Shown here piece after piece: positions 45,246 through 54,635 of a DNA stretch of 64,000 bases; the stretch's first letter is position 1, and each line of letters starts with the position of its first letter. The notes below the pieces were generated by a model. The model had not been told where the DNA came from. It saw only the letters and a program-made list of their open reading frames with translations, and ran no database searches. The position numbers were made by a program, and so were the translations under genes. This DNA is from Pseudomonadota bacterium. Its GTDB lineage: Bacteria > Desulfobacterota > Desulfobacteria > Desulfobacterales > JAHIVH01. Where the stretch lies: contig JAHIVH010000083.1 of NCBI GenBank assembly GCA_018816735.1, positions 1-64,000 of the forward strand, in the 5' to 3' direction.

Positions 45246-46640
45246 TCACGGCATCTTCTTGTGTCGATAACGGAAGGTATGGTGGTTGATATGAAGAAGC
45301 CGGGCCGCCCGGCTCTCATTTCCGGATGTGATTTCAAGCGCTTTTTTATAATAATATTTTTCCACGCGATGAAGCACAGACTGAATATCGAGACCAGCTT
45401 CAGGAATATTTTCCGGAATAAGGGAATGTCCGGTATCCATGTAACCCAGGGGTGGATGGCCGGAAGCCATCTCACGTGCGACTCCAAGATCCTTTGGGGA
45501 AAGATAATCTTCTTTTGTAATCAGCACTCCGCGTTCAATCATATTTTTAAGCTCGCGGACATTTCCGGTGAACTGATACTGTTTGAGCGTTGTTTCCGCT
45601 TCTTCAGAAAGCCCTTTCACCTGTTTACCGAATTTTTCATTGTACATATTGATGAAGTATCTGGATAAAGGACTAATATCTTCACATCTTTCATTTAATG
45701 GCGGAACCTTCGTGTTGACCACACCCAGCCTGAAAAAAAGATCCCGCCTGAAGCTCCCCTTCTCGACCATCTCCAAAATATTCTTGTTGGTGGCAGAGAC
45801 AACCCGTGTTTTTACATAGTGTTTTTGGGTTCCCCCCACTTTATAGAATTCTCCGTTTTCCAGAAACCGCAATAGCTTGGCCTGGGCGGACATGCTTAAA
45901 TCCCCGAGCTCATCCAGGAAAAGGGTTCCGTTTTCCGCTTCTTCGATCAGGCCTTTTTTGCCGCCGGTTTTGGCACCTGTGAATGCACCCTTCTCATACC
46001 CGAAAAGCTCGCTTTCAATCAAATCCTTTGGGATGGACGCACAGTTGACGGTAATAAACGGGCCATTGCAGTTGGGACTTCTGAAATGAATGGCGCTGGC
46101 AATCAGCTCTTTTCCGGTACCGGTCTCGCCATGAATCAGAACAGGGGTATCCGGGCTTTTCGCCACCATCTTGATAAAATCCATCATATCCTGAACCGCA
46201 TTGCTTTCCCCTATAAAACAAGGCATATGTTCCCTGATGCATTTTTCCTGAAGCAGTTCAACTTCTCTCCGAAGGCTGACACTTGAAAGGGCATTTCTGA
46301 TGGTAATCTCCAGCCTGTCCATCTGAATGGGTTTTACAATAAAATCGTATGCACCGGTTTTCATGGCATTGATGACAGTATTGATTTCCTCATAGGCGGT
46401 TATCATAATGACGGGCAGATCATGAAAAGTTTCTTTCAGTTTTTTAAGTACATCAATGCCATTCATGCCAGGGAGCCCAATATCCAGCAAAACCAGATCA
46501 GGCGGTGTGTTTAAAATAATCTCAAATGCCGATTCCGCATCAACGAATGCCTGAATTGAATAATCCGGTTCAAGAGCCATGGAAAGGCCTTCTCTTATGG
46601 AGGGTTCATCATCGATGATACATATTGAAAAGGGAGTCAT
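45246..46640 (-). CDS. Sigma-54-dependent response regulator, NtrC type
   Basis: A 464-residue enhancer-binding protein. Receiver domain with Asp53 in 'LVLLDIGLPG', central AAA domain with Walker A 'GETGTGKE', the sigma-54 contact loop 'EKGAFTGAK', Walker B 'GTLFLDELG', the arginine-finger region 'FRRDLFFRL', and a C-terminal Fis-type helix-turn-helix ('NESRAARLLHINHHTFRYR'). It activates sigma-54 promoters after phosphorylation by the upstream kinase, whose stop it overlaps by four bases. The third member of the operon is a NifU-like protein, and the operon has its own sigma-54 promoter, so positive autoregulation is likely. Confidence 0.94.
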   Translation of the reverse strand: MTPFSICIIDDEPSIREGLSMALEPDYSIQAFVDAESAFEIILNTPPDLVLLDIGLPGMNGIDVLKKLKETFHDLPVIMITAYEEINTVINAMKTGAYDFIVKPIQMDRLEITIRNALSSVSLRREVELLQEKCIREHMPCFIGESNAVQDMMDFIKMVAKSPDTPVLIHGETGTGKELIASAIHFRSPNCNGPFITVNCASIPKDLIESELFGYEKGAFTGAKTGGKKGLIEEAENGTLFLDELGDLSMSAQAKLLRFLENGEFYKVGGTQKHYVKTRVVSATNKNILEMVEKGSFRRDLFFRLGVVNTKVPPLNERCEDISPLSRYFINMYNEKFGKQVKGLSEEAETTLKQYQFTGNVRELKNMIERGVLITKEDYLSPKDLGVAREMASGHPPLGYMDTGHSLIPENIPEAGLDIQSVLHRVEKYYYKKALEITSGNESRAARLLHINHHTFRYRHKKMP

Positions 46641-48265
46641 GACACGCGTCTTTCAATTGAAGAAAACGGCAGTTCGATGATAAATTCGGCTCCGCCCAAT
46701 GGGCCGGTGCCAACCCTCAACGTGCCACCGTGATCTGAAATGATTCTGTGACAAATACTCAGACCAATACCTGAACTGTTTGTCTTTGTGGTATAAAACG
46801 GATCAAACACTTTATAATAAAGTTCCGGAGAAATACCCGGTCCGGAATCAGACACCGTAATGGTGATGGTCCGTTCATTTTTTCCGGAAGTGACCATAAT
46901 CCGTTTGTTATTTTCCATTTCCTTCATGGCTTCCATGGCATTGGTGATCAAATTCAAAATCACCTCTTCGATCATCTGGGGGTCTGTATTCAGTTGCGGC
47001 AAATTCTCAGATAATTTTGTGTCAAGGGAAATGCTGCTTTTTCTTAACGCAACAGATGACAGTTTAATGGCTTCTTCAATATACGGGTTGAGATCGGTCA
47101 AAACAAATTTGGGATGGCCGGGTTTTGAAAAATCCATGACCCGTTTGATGATCGATTCTATCTTGTTTGAGGCTGACTGCAGCTTGCTTAAAATATCGTA
47201 GACTTTTTCCGGTTTTGCATCTGCCTGGTAGATTTTTTTCAGATTGTTCAAATAAATATAAATGCCGGACAAAGGGTTTCTGATTTCATGGGCAATGCCT
47301 GCAGCCACTCTTCCCAGAGAAGACATCTTTTCCTCAATCCGGATCAGGTGCTCGACCTCTTTGGCTTCTGTGGCATCCATGATGTTGACCAAAATCGCCT
47401 TGTCATTTTCAAAATCAATTTTTGTGGCCCGGCAATATACCCATCGAAAGTTTTGATTGCTGTCGGGTAAGTCGTGGGGATAAAACCTGAAATCCACATC
47501 TCTGTTTTTTTCCGAACCGGACAAAAGTTTCATATAGAATTTTTTAACTTTTGGTTGGTCATCCGGATGCACGGATAAAAAATCAGGTGGGATAAAGGCA
47601 TTGGTAATGGGGCCGAATAAGCCGCTTTCACTGGCGTTCTGATATACCACGCGGTGATTTTTTATAATGGAGATACAGGTCAGGGAATTTTCCACCAGAT
47701 CCCGAAACCGTCTCTCACTCTTCATCAGAGCATATCTTGCGGTATTCCGTTCCTCCTCAATTTTGATTTTGTTCAAACCAAAACCAATGTCGTCTGCGAT
47801 TTCCTTAAAAAGAGTCTGTTCTTCATCATCGTTCAGAAGGGCCGCGGGAATGGAAACGGACATCAACCCGTGCACCCCATTTCCATATTCAACTCTGACA
47901 GCCATGGCACCCCTTCCGGCATACATGGGGGACAAAGGGCAGTCCGTGCAGAATAAAACAGGATCTTCCACAACGATCACGCCATCACTTTGAAGGGCTT
48001 TTTTGGCACACCGGGTCAATTCGCCTTTTTCAAGACGATTCAGCATGGGCAGAAACTTGTCTTTCAGACCGGATTCAGCAAATGTAATCTCCCCATCATT
48101 ATTGTCTAAAACCACAATCCATGCGTTATAATAGCCTCGTGTCTCAACAAGAGACGCACATATCTTTTTTAAAAGATTTTTTTCATCTGTCTCCTGGACA
48201 AGAAGACGATTGACATTACGGATCGCTTTTAAAACGCGATTTAAATGTTCTACTCTTTTAAGCAT
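46637..48265 (-). CDS. Histidine kinase, GAF-PAS-HisKA-HATPase (NtrB-like)
   Basis: A 542-residue cytoplasmic sensor kinase. Residues about 20-170 look like a GAF domain with cysteines in 'LFCTDCPLSPM' that might bind a cluster or metal; a PAS domain follows (about 182-300), then the HisKA helix with His326 in 'AAGIAHEIRNP' and an ATPase domain ('SDSGPGI', 'NSSGIGLSICH'). Partner of the NtrC-type regulator, whose start overlaps its stop. Its own start overlaps the end of the NifU-like gene by eight bases. A redox or Fe-S signal is plausible but inferred. Confidence 0.92.
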   Translation of the reverse strand: MLKRVEHLNRVLKAIRNVNRLLVQETDEKNLLKKICASLVETRGYYNAWIVVLDNNDGEITFAESGLKDKFLPMLNRLEKGELTRCAKKALQSDGVIVVEDPVLFCTDCPLSPMYAGRGAMAVRVEYGNGVHGLMSVSIPAALLNDDEEQTLFKEIADDIGFGLNKIKIEEERNTARYALMKSERRFRDLVENSLTCISIIKNHRVVYQNASESGLFGPITNAFIPPDFLSVHPDDQPKVKKFYMKLLSGSEKNRDVDFRFYPHDLPDSNQNFRWVYCRATKIDFENDKAILVNIMDATEAKEVEHLIRIEEKMSSLGRVAAGIAHEIRNPLSGIYIYLNNLKKIYQADAKPEKVYDILSKLQSASNKIESIIKRVMDFSKPGHPKFVLTDLNPYIEEAIKLSSVALRKSSISLDTKLSENLPQLNTDPQMIEEVILNLITNAMEAMKEMENNKRIMVTSGKNERTITITVSDSGPGISPELYYKVFDPFYTTKTNSSGIGLSICHRIISDHGGTLRVGTGPLGGAEFIIELPFSSIERRVS

Positions 48266-48668
48266 GGGATTTCTTCTGAAAATCGGTCAACGCCATATAA
48301 AGCGCCCCTATCGCCAGTTCCGCACAATGGTTTTCTTTTGAAGGCAACGTTTCCAGAAAATCGACAACTTTTTCTGTTGTCACTTCCCAGGCCTGATCTA
48401 CTGTTTGCCCCTCAATCATATGGACCACCGTGTTTGCACAGGCAATGGTATTCATGCATCCATCTGCGTCAAAAGAGGCGTATTGAATCTTATGATCACG
48501 GATCGTCAAAAAGATTTCTATGGTATCGCCGCACACGCCTTTTCGTTTGCCATACCCATCGGCAGCCTCGCATCGTTCAATTTTATCCCTCCTGAACGCC
48601 ATTTCAAGATAATGTGAAGAGTGATCCTGCCAGAAGTCAAAGGGCTTTTCCTCCTGTTCCATTTCCAT
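48258..48668 (-). CDS. NifU-like iron-sulfur scaffold protein A
   Basis: A 136-residue protein of the NifU N-terminal/IscU family, which builds Fe-S clusters. The three scaffold cysteines are present: Cys46 in 'GVCGDT', Cys77 in 'CANT' (with Cys71 in 'DGCMNT') and Cys115 in 'ENHCAELA'. It is first in a sigma-54-controlled operon with a kinase and regulator, an unusual setting: it could deliver or report cluster status to the kinase. A close paralogue is encoded divergently at 48993. Confidence 0.9.
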   Translation of the reverse strand: MEMEQEEKPFDFWQDHSSHYLEMAFRRDKIERCEAADGYGKRKGVCGDTIEIFLTIRDHKIQYASFDADGCMNTIACANTVVHMIEGQTVDQAWEVTTEKVVDFLETLPSKENHCAELAIGALYMALTDFQKKSHA

Positions 48669-48728
48669 ATCTGTTTCAAATCCTCTATATCTGTCTATCT
48701 GTAAAAAACCTGTAACATAATTAAATTA

Positions 48729-48743
48729 GCAAACCACATGCCA
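48729..48743 (-). promoter_or_regulatory. Sigma-54 promoter for the NifU-kinase-regulator operon
   Basis: Minus strand TGGCAT-N5-TTGC with the required GG-N10-GC spacing. One base differs from TGGCAC-N5-TTGC. Transcription would start near 48717, about 50 bases before the ATG at 48668. Confidence 0.65.
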
Positions 48744-48992
48744 CGGGTCAAATAATCCACAGTGACCTAAAATTAATAAATTATTAAAGTAACTTATACT
48801 ATAACATCTGGATAGATTCCCGTTAACCCTCGCCCATACAGTAGCACAAATGCGCCTCAAAACTGATGAATAAAAGCACGATTGCAATCCATTTCAGATT
48901 ATTTTAAAAAATAATGTATTGCAAAACCCGTTGACCTTCAAACTGACATTGACTATATTTCTTATCTTTAATATTTTTATGATTTTAAAAAG
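48744..48992. other. Remainder of the divergent NifU intergenic region
   Basis: With the promoter above this makes a 324-base gap. It is AT-rich and should hold the binding sites of the enhancer-binding protein and a promoter for the rightward NifU-like gene, but I see no convincing repeats or GG-N10-GC motif facing right. Confidence 0.4.
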
Positions 48993-49424
48993 ATGGGCAT
49001 GATGGAAGAAAAAATTAAAGAATTATTAAAACATCATTCACACCGTTATATCGAAATGGCGCTTCGAACAGACAAAAGAAGAAGAATCGCCAATGCAGAC
49101 GGATACGGAAAACGAACCGGAGCGTGTGGCGATACGGTTGAAATATTTGTTCAAGTCGGTGACGGTATTCTGCAGGATATTTGTTTTGAAACAGACGGTT
49201 GTTTAAACACATCTGCCTGTGCAAACACGGTGATCTCTCTGTCGGAAGGAAAACCCATCGAAAATGCCTGGGAAATTGAGGCAGATGATATCATATCGTA
49301 CCTGGAAACGCTCCCTCCGGAAGAAAATCATTGTGCAGAGCTGGCTGCAGGTGCGTTTTACCTGGCACTTTCCAATTATCAGGAAATGAAACGAGCCCCC
49401 TGGAAAAAGCTATATGGGTCCTGA
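48993..49424 (+). CDS. NifU-like iron-sulfur scaffold protein B
   Basis: A 143-residue paralogue of the 48258-48668 product, sharing 'ADGYGKR', 'CGDTVEIF', 'TDGC-NT-ACANT', 'LETLPPEENHCAELA'. Scaffold cysteines Cys45, Cys76 and Cys114 are kept; Cys64 and Cys70 are extra. It precedes the enhancer-binding protein gene at 49484. Start is one of three close ATGs (48993, 48999, 49002). Divergence of two near-identical scaffold genes, each next to a sigma-54 activator gene, suggests duplication of a module. Confidence 0.9.
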   Translation: MGMMEEKIKELLKHHSHRYIEMALRTDKRRRIANADGYGKRTGACGDTVEIFVQVGDGILQDICFETDGCLNTSACANTVISLSEGKPIENAWEIEADDIISYLETLPPEENHCAELAAGAFYLALSNYQEMKRAPWKKLYGS

Positions 49425-49483
49425 ATCTTTAATATGCGAAAACGATTTAAACGCATGCCACGCCACGGTTGCACCTTGTAAAA

Positions 49484-51223
49484 ATGATATTGACGATGCC
49501 TGACAAACGTATGACAAACAAACAACCGTCTCCCCTTCATGCCGCCGATGGCATTGTTGCCTTGAATCCCTCTCTTCTAATCATGAGCGCCAATCATGTG
49601 GTCAGATGGATTATTGGCCATGAACCCAAACCGGGTAAAGTGTTTCCTTTCGATAAACTTTTCCACGAACCTGATCTGACCCGTATAAGGGCCGCCTTAA
49701 ATTTTACATTGGAAACAGGCCAGCCGAGTCTTGGAATGACCTGCGACCTTCACACGGATTCAGGAGGAACGTTTCCCTGTGGATACGGAATTCTACCCAT
49801 GCTTGACATCAGCCAACGCATTACAGGAATTTTGTTTATCTTCCAGAGATATTCAGACTCCCATGCGTCCTTAAAAACAGAGAAAAAAAGACAGACGCTC
49901 AGACATACCCCGCCCGAATCTGAAATTCTGATTGAAGAATTACCGGAAGGCGTATTTACAATCACCACACACTGGCGTATTTCCTCTTTTAACAAAACAG
50001 CTGAAACCATCACCGGATTTAAACGAGAAGAGGTTATCGGGAAATATTGCTGGGAAATTTTCCGTTCCAACAAATGCAAAGTGTCATGCCCGTTGAGAAG
50101 AGCGCTGGATAGCGGCCAAAGCGCCATGGATCAGGAAGTAAGAATTGTAGACAAAAAAGGTGTGCGGCAAGCCATGCTGGTAAACACAAATGTGTTAAGA
50201 GACGCTACCGGTCTTGTTCTGGGGGCTGTAGAAACATTCCGGCCGTTAACTGGCGAGATTCATCCGCCGGATGGCGTTGAATGTGATCAGTCTTTTGCAG
50301 ACATCGTCGGAAGGAGTGAAAGCATGCAGCGGATTTTTAAAATAATACCGGATATCGCTGCCAGTGATGCGAATGTGTTGATCTGCGGAGAAAGCGGTAC
50401 GGGAAAGGATTTGATTGCCCGCGCCATTCACAATTATTCGTTGCGGTCAAAAGGGCCTTATATTGCAGTAAATTGTTCGGCATTGGCTGAGACCCTTCTT
50501 GAGTCCGAACTTTTCGGACACGAAAAATCTGCGTTCACAGGGGCTGACCGCGCGAAATCCGGCAGATTTGAAATCGCCCGCGGCGGCTCGATTTTTCTTG
50601 ATGAAATCGGTGAATTAAGGGCTGAATTGCAGGTCAAACTTCTCCGGGTGCTGGAACAAAGAGAATTTGAAAGAGTGGGGGGTACACAGCTCATTCCCAT
50701 GGATGCACGCATCATCAGTGCAACCAATAAAAACCTTCAGGAAGCCATCCAAAACGGAACATTCCGGAGAGATTTCTATTACAGGTTAAGAACCGTTCCC
50801 ATCACCTTACCCCCCCTGCGGGAACGTAAGGAAGATATCCCGCTGCTGGTCAATCACTTCATCAAACGGTTTAACAAGCGCTATAATAAAAACGTACGCT
50901 CTGCAGATACCAAAGTCATGCGTTTTTTTCAAAACTATCATTTCCCCGGAAACGTGAGAGAATTGGAACGTGCCATAGAATACGCGTATGTTTTCGTAAA
51001 AGGCCCGGTGATATTTATGAGCAATCTTCCGGCAAAAGAAGAATTCCAGCTCCCGGAAGATGGAAACGCAGATGAAATGAACATGGACAAGCAGAATCAC
51101 AGCCGGGAAGCCATCCTGCGAGCACTTGCCAAATCCAGTGGCAAACGTCAACAGGCGGCAGAAATGCTCGGTATGAGCCGGACCTCTCTGTGGCGGGCCA
51201 TAAAAAAATGGAACCTGAATTAA
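49484..51223 (+). CDS. PAS-containing sigma-54 enhancer-binding protein with SAFTGA loop
   Basis: A 579-residue regulator. N-terminal PAS-like domain (about 20-120), second PAS (about 145-265) with a Cys pair ('NKCKVSCPL'), AAA domain with 'GESGTGKD', Walker B 'GSIFLDEIG', 'FRRDFYYRL', and a C-terminal Fis helix-turn-helix ('[23 protein letters not shown]'). The sigma-54 contact loop reads SAFTGA where the family has GAFTGA. It has no receiver, so it senses directly through PAS. It lies just upstream of the sigma-54 operon starting at 51580, its obvious target. Start uncertain: ATGs at 49484, 49496 and 49511 all lack a strong ribosome site. Confidence 0.9.
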   Translation: MILTMPDKRMTNKQPSPLHAADGIVALNPSLLIMSANHVVRWIIGHEPKPGKVFPFDKLFHEPDLTRIRAALNFTLETGQPSLGMTCDLHTDSGGTFPCGYGILPMLDISQRITGILFIFQRYSDSHASLKTEKKRQTLRHTPPESEILIEELPEGVFTITTHWRISSFNKTAETITGFKREEVIGKYCWEIFRSNKCKVSCPLRRALDSGQSAMDQEVRIVDKKGVRQAMLVNTNVLRDATGLVLGAVETFRPLTGEIHPPDGVECDQSFADIVGRSESMQRIFKIIPDIAASDANVLICGESGTGKDLIARAIHNYSLRSKGPYIAVNCSALAETLLESELFGHEKSAFTGADRAKSGRFEIARGGSIFLDEIGELRAELQVKLLRVLEQREFERVGGTQLIPMDARIISATNKNLQEAIQNGTFRRDFYYRLRTVPITLPPLRERKEDIPLLVNHFIKRFNKRYNKNVRSADTKVMRFFQNYHFPGNVRELERAIEYAYVFVKGPVIFMSNLPAKEEFQLPEDGNADEMNMDKQNHSREAILRALAKSSGKRQQAAEMLGMSRTSLWRAIKKWNLN

Positions 51224-51256
51224 TTAATGTGTCGCGCCACCCCCTGCGCCCAAGAA

Positions 51257-51294
51257 TGTTTCATTTTGTTTCAAATGTTTCACTGCATGTTTCA
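51257..51294 (+). promoter_or_regulatory. Array of four TGTTTCA sites (upstream activating sequence)
   Basis: TGTTTCA occurs at 51257, 51267, 51276 and 51288, spaced 10, 9 and 12 bases, close to one helical turn, 200-235 bases before the sigma-54 promoter. Typical place for enhancer-binding protein sites; the likely binder is encoded immediately upstream (49484-51223). Confidence 0.6.
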
Positions 51295-51370
51295 AGCAGA
51301 ATTTTATTAACACAATTCATTTAAAATCAATGCGTTATATATAGCTTATATTTGACTTTCCAGGAAGCCA

Positions 51371-51391
51371 TGAAACATTATTTTTGTTTCT
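51371..51391. promoter_or_regulatory. Inverted copies of the TGTTTCA motif
   Basis: TGAAACA at 51371-51377 faces TGTTTCT at 51385-51391, an inverted pair of the same motif about 100 bases before the sigma-54 promoter. A further TGAAACA lies at 51553-51559 in the leader. Together with the array and promoter this fills the 356-base gap 51224-51579. Confidence 0.5.
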
Positions 51392-51491
51392 AAACCCACA
51401 ATCATGCATCATTGCCTGCCCTTTCCCCCTCCCAAAAAACCAGCACCCAAAAAATTTAAATAATATATAATAATTTCAGGTATATATAGTT

Positions 51492-51507
51492 TGGCACATG
51501 AATTGCT
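51492..51507 (+). promoter_or_regulatory. Sigma-54 promoter of the NuoEF-Hdr-Nfn operon
   Basis: TGGCAC-N5-TTGCT, matching the sigma-54 consensus at every key base, with GG-N10-GC spacing. Transcription would start near 51518, giving a leader of about 60 bases before the ATG at 51580. Confidence 0.85.
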
Positions 51508-51579
51508 ATCCATGAACTCCCTAAAAGGACTTAGCCTTTTTTAAAGATACGATGAAACACTTTTAAGGAGGAAACGACA

Positions 51580-52077
51580 ATGTCTGATCAAGCCGATATT
51601 ATAGAAGAAATCATGGGGAGATATCCGGGTAAACCGGAATATCTCATCTTTTTACTGCAGGATGTTCAAGCCGACTGCGGATATATTTCACCGGAAGCTA
51701 TGAATCTAATTTCGGAACATGCCTGCGTCCCCATCACCCAGGCCTATTCCGTGGCCACATTTTATCAATCTTTCAGGCTGGAACCCAAAGGCGAACATGA
51801 AGTCCGTGTATGTCTGGGCACAGCATGCCATTTGAAAGGCGGCCAGCGAATCGTTGAGGAACTTGAAAGAAAATTGAATATCAGCGCAGGGGACACAACC
51901 GAAGATATGATGTTTACGTTAAATTCAGTTAACTGCGTTGGTGCCTGTGCACTTTCCCCCGTTATCCTTGTTGATGGCAAATATGAAACCAATATTACGG
52001 CCAACAAAATTGAAAAGATACTGAAACAAATCAATAACGAACACGCCGGATATTCAGAGGGAGGAACCAATGTTTAA
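51580..52077 (+). CDS. NuoE-like [2Fe-2S] subunit
   Basis: A 165-residue thioredoxin-fold [2Fe-2S] protein like NuoE/HydC/HndA. Cluster ligands Cys78-x4-Cys83 and Cys119-x3-Cys123 are all present, with the family's helical N-terminus ('YLIFLLQDVQADCGYI'). It passes electrons to or from the flavin of the NuoF-like partner whose gene overlaps by eight bases. AAGGAGG is upstream. First gene of the sigma-54 operon. Confidence 0.94.
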   Translation: MSDQADIIEEIMGRYPGKPEYLIFLLQDVQADCGYISPEAMNLISEHACVPITQAYSVATFYQSFRLEPKGEHEVRVCLGTACHLKGGQRIVEELERKLNISAGDTTEDMMFTLNSVNCVGACALSPVILVDGKYETNITANKIEKILKQINNEHAGYSEGGTNV

Positions 52078-53971
52078 TGGAAACGTTGCACTAAAAACGG
52101 AAGTCAACCGCCTTAATTCCCACACGGATCTGAATGATTTTCGACAACAGATCCTGGACAGCTATGATCCGGACCGTCCGGAAATACTGGTCTGCCATGG
52201 TACGGGGTGCATCGCAAATGGTAGTGTCGAACTCACTCAAGCCCTTAAAAAAGCCTGCCAAACAATGGGAGTTGACGCAAAGATCATGCCCGGAATAAAA
52301 AGCACGGGATGCCAGGGGTTATGTTCCAAGGGGCCGTTGGTTCATATCAAGCCCCATGGCCTTTTTTATCAACGGGTAAAAGCCAAAAATGCAGAAGAAA
52401 TCATCCAAAAAACCATCATTGAAAATAAACCCGTAAAGCATCTTTTATATAAAGACCCCCAGACAGGCGAATTATTTCACAAAGAAGAAGATATCCCTTT
52501 CTACAAAAAACAAAAACGCTATGTCTTGAAAAATATCGGAAAAATCGACCCCACACGCATTGAAGACAAAATCGCAGTCGGTGGCTATCAAGCCCTGGCA
52601 AAAGCACTGACCACAATGACACCGGAACAGGTCGTCGAGCAAATCACGAAATCAGGATTAAGAGGCCGTGGTGGTGCGGGTTTCCCTACAGGCCGCAAAT
52701 GGCAGGGCGCCTTGAAGGCCATTGAAAAAAAAGGCCGGCCTGTCTATGTCGTGGTCAACGGAGATGAAGGGGACCCCGGTGCATTCATGGATTGCGCGAT
52801 TATGGAAGGAGATCCCCACGCGGTCCTTGAAGGATTGATTTTAGGGGCTTACGCACTGGGAGCAGAAATGGGGTACCTCTATATCCGCGCAGAATACCCT
52901 ATTGCGATCAAGCATTTACAAATCGCCATGGAGCAGGCAAAAGCCTATGGTTTGTTGGGAGAAAACATCCTGGGGTCGGACTTTTGCTTTAACGCACAGA
53001 TCAACAGAGGTGCAGGCGCTTTTGTGTGCGGAGAATCGACAGCCCTGTTTACATCAATTGAAGGAAAGGCCGGAAATCCACGCCCCAAATATGTTCGCTC
53101 AGTAGAAGAAGGACTCTGGGGAAGACCCACCGTTTTAAATAATGTCGAAACATGGGCCAATGTTCCTATGATTGTCGAAAATGGAGCGGACTGGTATGCC
53201 AACATCGGTGTCCCCAAGAGCACAGGAACAAAAGTTTTCTGCCTTGTCGGCAAAGTTAACAATGTTGGGCTGGTTGAAGTTCCCATGGGCACCCCCCTCG
53301 CCGAAATCGTTGAAAATATCGGTGGCGGTTTGCCAGGCGGAGCGCCCTTCAAAGCTGTCCAGACAGGTGGCCCTTCCGGCGGATGTATTCCCTATCATCT
53401 GAAAGATCTTCCGGTTGATTTTGATTCTTTGACCAAAGCAGGCGCCATGATGGGTTCCGGTGCCATGATTGTGATGGATGACCGAGACTGTGTGGTGGAT
53501 GTGGCCCGGTATTTCTTACGTTTTCTTGAAGAAGAATCGTGCGGCAAATGTCTGCCTTGCAGGCTGGGTCTTTCAAGAATGCGGGAGATACTCGATAATT
53601 TTTCACATGGCTGTGGTGAAGAAAAAGATATTGATGATCTAATGGGTCTTGCCCAAGCCATTCAGGATGGTGCCTTATGTGCATTGGGAAGCAGTGCACC
53701 GAATCCCTGCCTTACAACCATTAAATTTTTCAAAGATGAATATATCGCTCATGTCAGGGACCAGAAATGTCCGGCTGGTGTATGCAAGGATTTGATCACC
53801 TACAGCATTGATCCTGAAGCATGTACCGGATGCATGAGCTGTTCACGGCAGTGTCCTCAAGGCTGTATCAGCGGAGAGAAGAAAAAACCGCATGCAATCG
53901 ATGAAAGTGCGTGCATCCGATGCGGCATATGTATGGAAACCTGTAAGTTCAAAGCGGTAATCGTCCGTTGA
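52070..53971 (+). CDS. NuoF-like NADH-binding flavoprotein subunit
   Basis: A 633-residue subunit like HydB/HndC/HoxF. Domains: N-terminal thioredoxin-like [2Fe-2S] (Cys in 'CHGTGC' and 'STGCQGLC'), NADH and FMN part ('GRGGAGFPTGRKW', 'NGDEGDPGAFMD', 'GAGAFVCGESTAL'), SLBB-like part, the [4Fe-4S] motif 'ESCGKCLPCRLG' with a later Cys, and a C-terminal two-cluster ferredoxin ('CTGCMSCSRQCP', 'CIRCGICMETC'). It would exchange electrons between NAD(H) and the Fe-S chain. No [FeFe]-hydrogenase subunit is encoded nearby, so the partner is another enzyme. Confidence 0.95.
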   Translation: MFNGNVALKTEVNRLNSHTDLNDFRQQILDSYDPDRPEILVCHGTGCIANGSVELTQALKKACQTMGVDAKIMPGIKSTGCQGLCSKGPLVHIKPHGLFYQRVKAKNAEEIIQKTIIENKPVKHLLYKDPQTGELFHKEEDIPFYKKQKRYVLKNIGKIDPTRIEDKIAVGGYQALAKALTTMTPEQVVEQITKSGLRGRGGAGFPTGRKWQGALKAIEKKGRPVYVVVNGDEGDPGAFMDCAIMEGDPHAVLEGLILGAYALGAEMGYLYIRAEYPIAIKHLQIAMEQAKAYGLLGENILGSDFCFNAQINRGAGAFVCGESTALFTSIEGKAGNPRPKYVRSVEEGLWGRPTVLNNVETWANVPMIVENGADWYANIGVPKSTGTKVFCLVGKVNNVGLVEVPMGTPLAEIVENIGGGLPGGAPFKAVQTGGPSGGCIPYHLKDLPVDFDSLTKAGAMMGSGAMIVMDDRDCVVDVARYFLRFLEEESCGKCLPCRLGLSRMREILDNFSHGCGEEKDIDDLMGLAQAIQDGALCALGSSAPNPCLTTIKFFKDEYIAHVRDQKCPAGVCKDLITYSIDPEACTGCMSCSRQCPQGCISGEKKKPHAIDESACIRCGICMETCKFKAVIVR

Positions 53972-54010
53972 TATAAACATGGCAAACAGTACTACAGGAG
54001 AAAAAGGATA

Positions 54011-54616
54011 ATGATTACATTCAATATAAACGATACTGAGGTTCAGGCGGAACCCGGATGGACGGTACTCGAAACCGCTCGCCAATATGAAATTGAAATT
54101 CCCACACTCTGTTATCATGAAGCCGTGTCTTCAAGCGGTGCATGCCGCCTTTGCATGGTCGAACTGAAAGACGGCAGCTGGTCAAAACTGGTGGCATCAT
54201 GTATTTACCCCGTTGCGGAAGGCATTAACGTTTATACGGAAACCGAGCGTGTGAAGAATGTCAGACGCTGGGTGTTTGAAATGCTTCTGGCCCAATGTCC
54301 GGCCAGTGGAGAAATCAAACAACTGGCTGCCAAGCATGGGGTAGAGTCGACCCGTTTTTCAATTAAAGATCCGGATGAAGAATGCATGGTTTGCGGTCTT
54401 TGCACGCGTGCATGTGAAGAAATTGTCGGATTGTCCGCCATTTCCATGGTTGATCGAGGCGTTCATAAAAAAATCGGGGCGCCATTTTCACGCCCCACAG
54501 AAGTTTGTGTGGCCTGTGGATGTTGTGTGACAATTTGTCCGACGGGAGCCATGCGTTCCCGAATTGATGCGGTTCGTGGCATACCCAAAATAACACTCAC
54601 CCCACTTGCCGTATAA
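54011..54616 (+). CDS. Short NuoG-like/HoxU-like iron-sulfur subunit
   Basis: A 201-residue protein equal to the N-terminus of NuoG. It has a plant-type [2Fe-2S] motif (Cys34, Cys45-x2-Cys48, Cys64) and two [4Fe-4S] motifs ('CMVCGLCTRAC' and 'CVACGCCVTICP'). The His-Cys cluster segment found between them in NuoG and in iron hydrogenases appears shortened and lacks its ligands. There is no catalytic molybdopterin or H-cluster domain. It would wire the NuoEF unit to the HdrA-like subunit next to it. Confidence 0.92.
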   Translation: MITFNINDTEVQAEPGWTVLETARQYEIEIPTLCYHEAVSSSGACRLCMVELKDGSWSKLVASCIYPVAEGINVYTETERVKNVRRWVFEMLLAQCPASGEIKQLAAKHGVESTRFSIKDPDEECMVCGLCTRACEEIVGLSAISMVDRGVHKKIGAPFSRPTEVCVACGCCVTICPTGAMRSRIDAVRGIPKITLTPLAV

Positions 54617-54635
54617 TAAAAGAAGGAGACTATCC

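Noticed and set aside
48672-48678. Single TGTTTCA next to the first NifU-like gene
   Set aside because: One isolated copy downstream of the sigma-54 promoter; seven-base motifs occur by chance and the array at 51257 is what gives the motif meaning.
51580-54616. Annotation as an [FeFe]-hydrogenase or complex I
   Set aside because: The NuoG-like subunit stops before any H-cluster or molybdopterin domain, and no membrane subunits of complex I are present.
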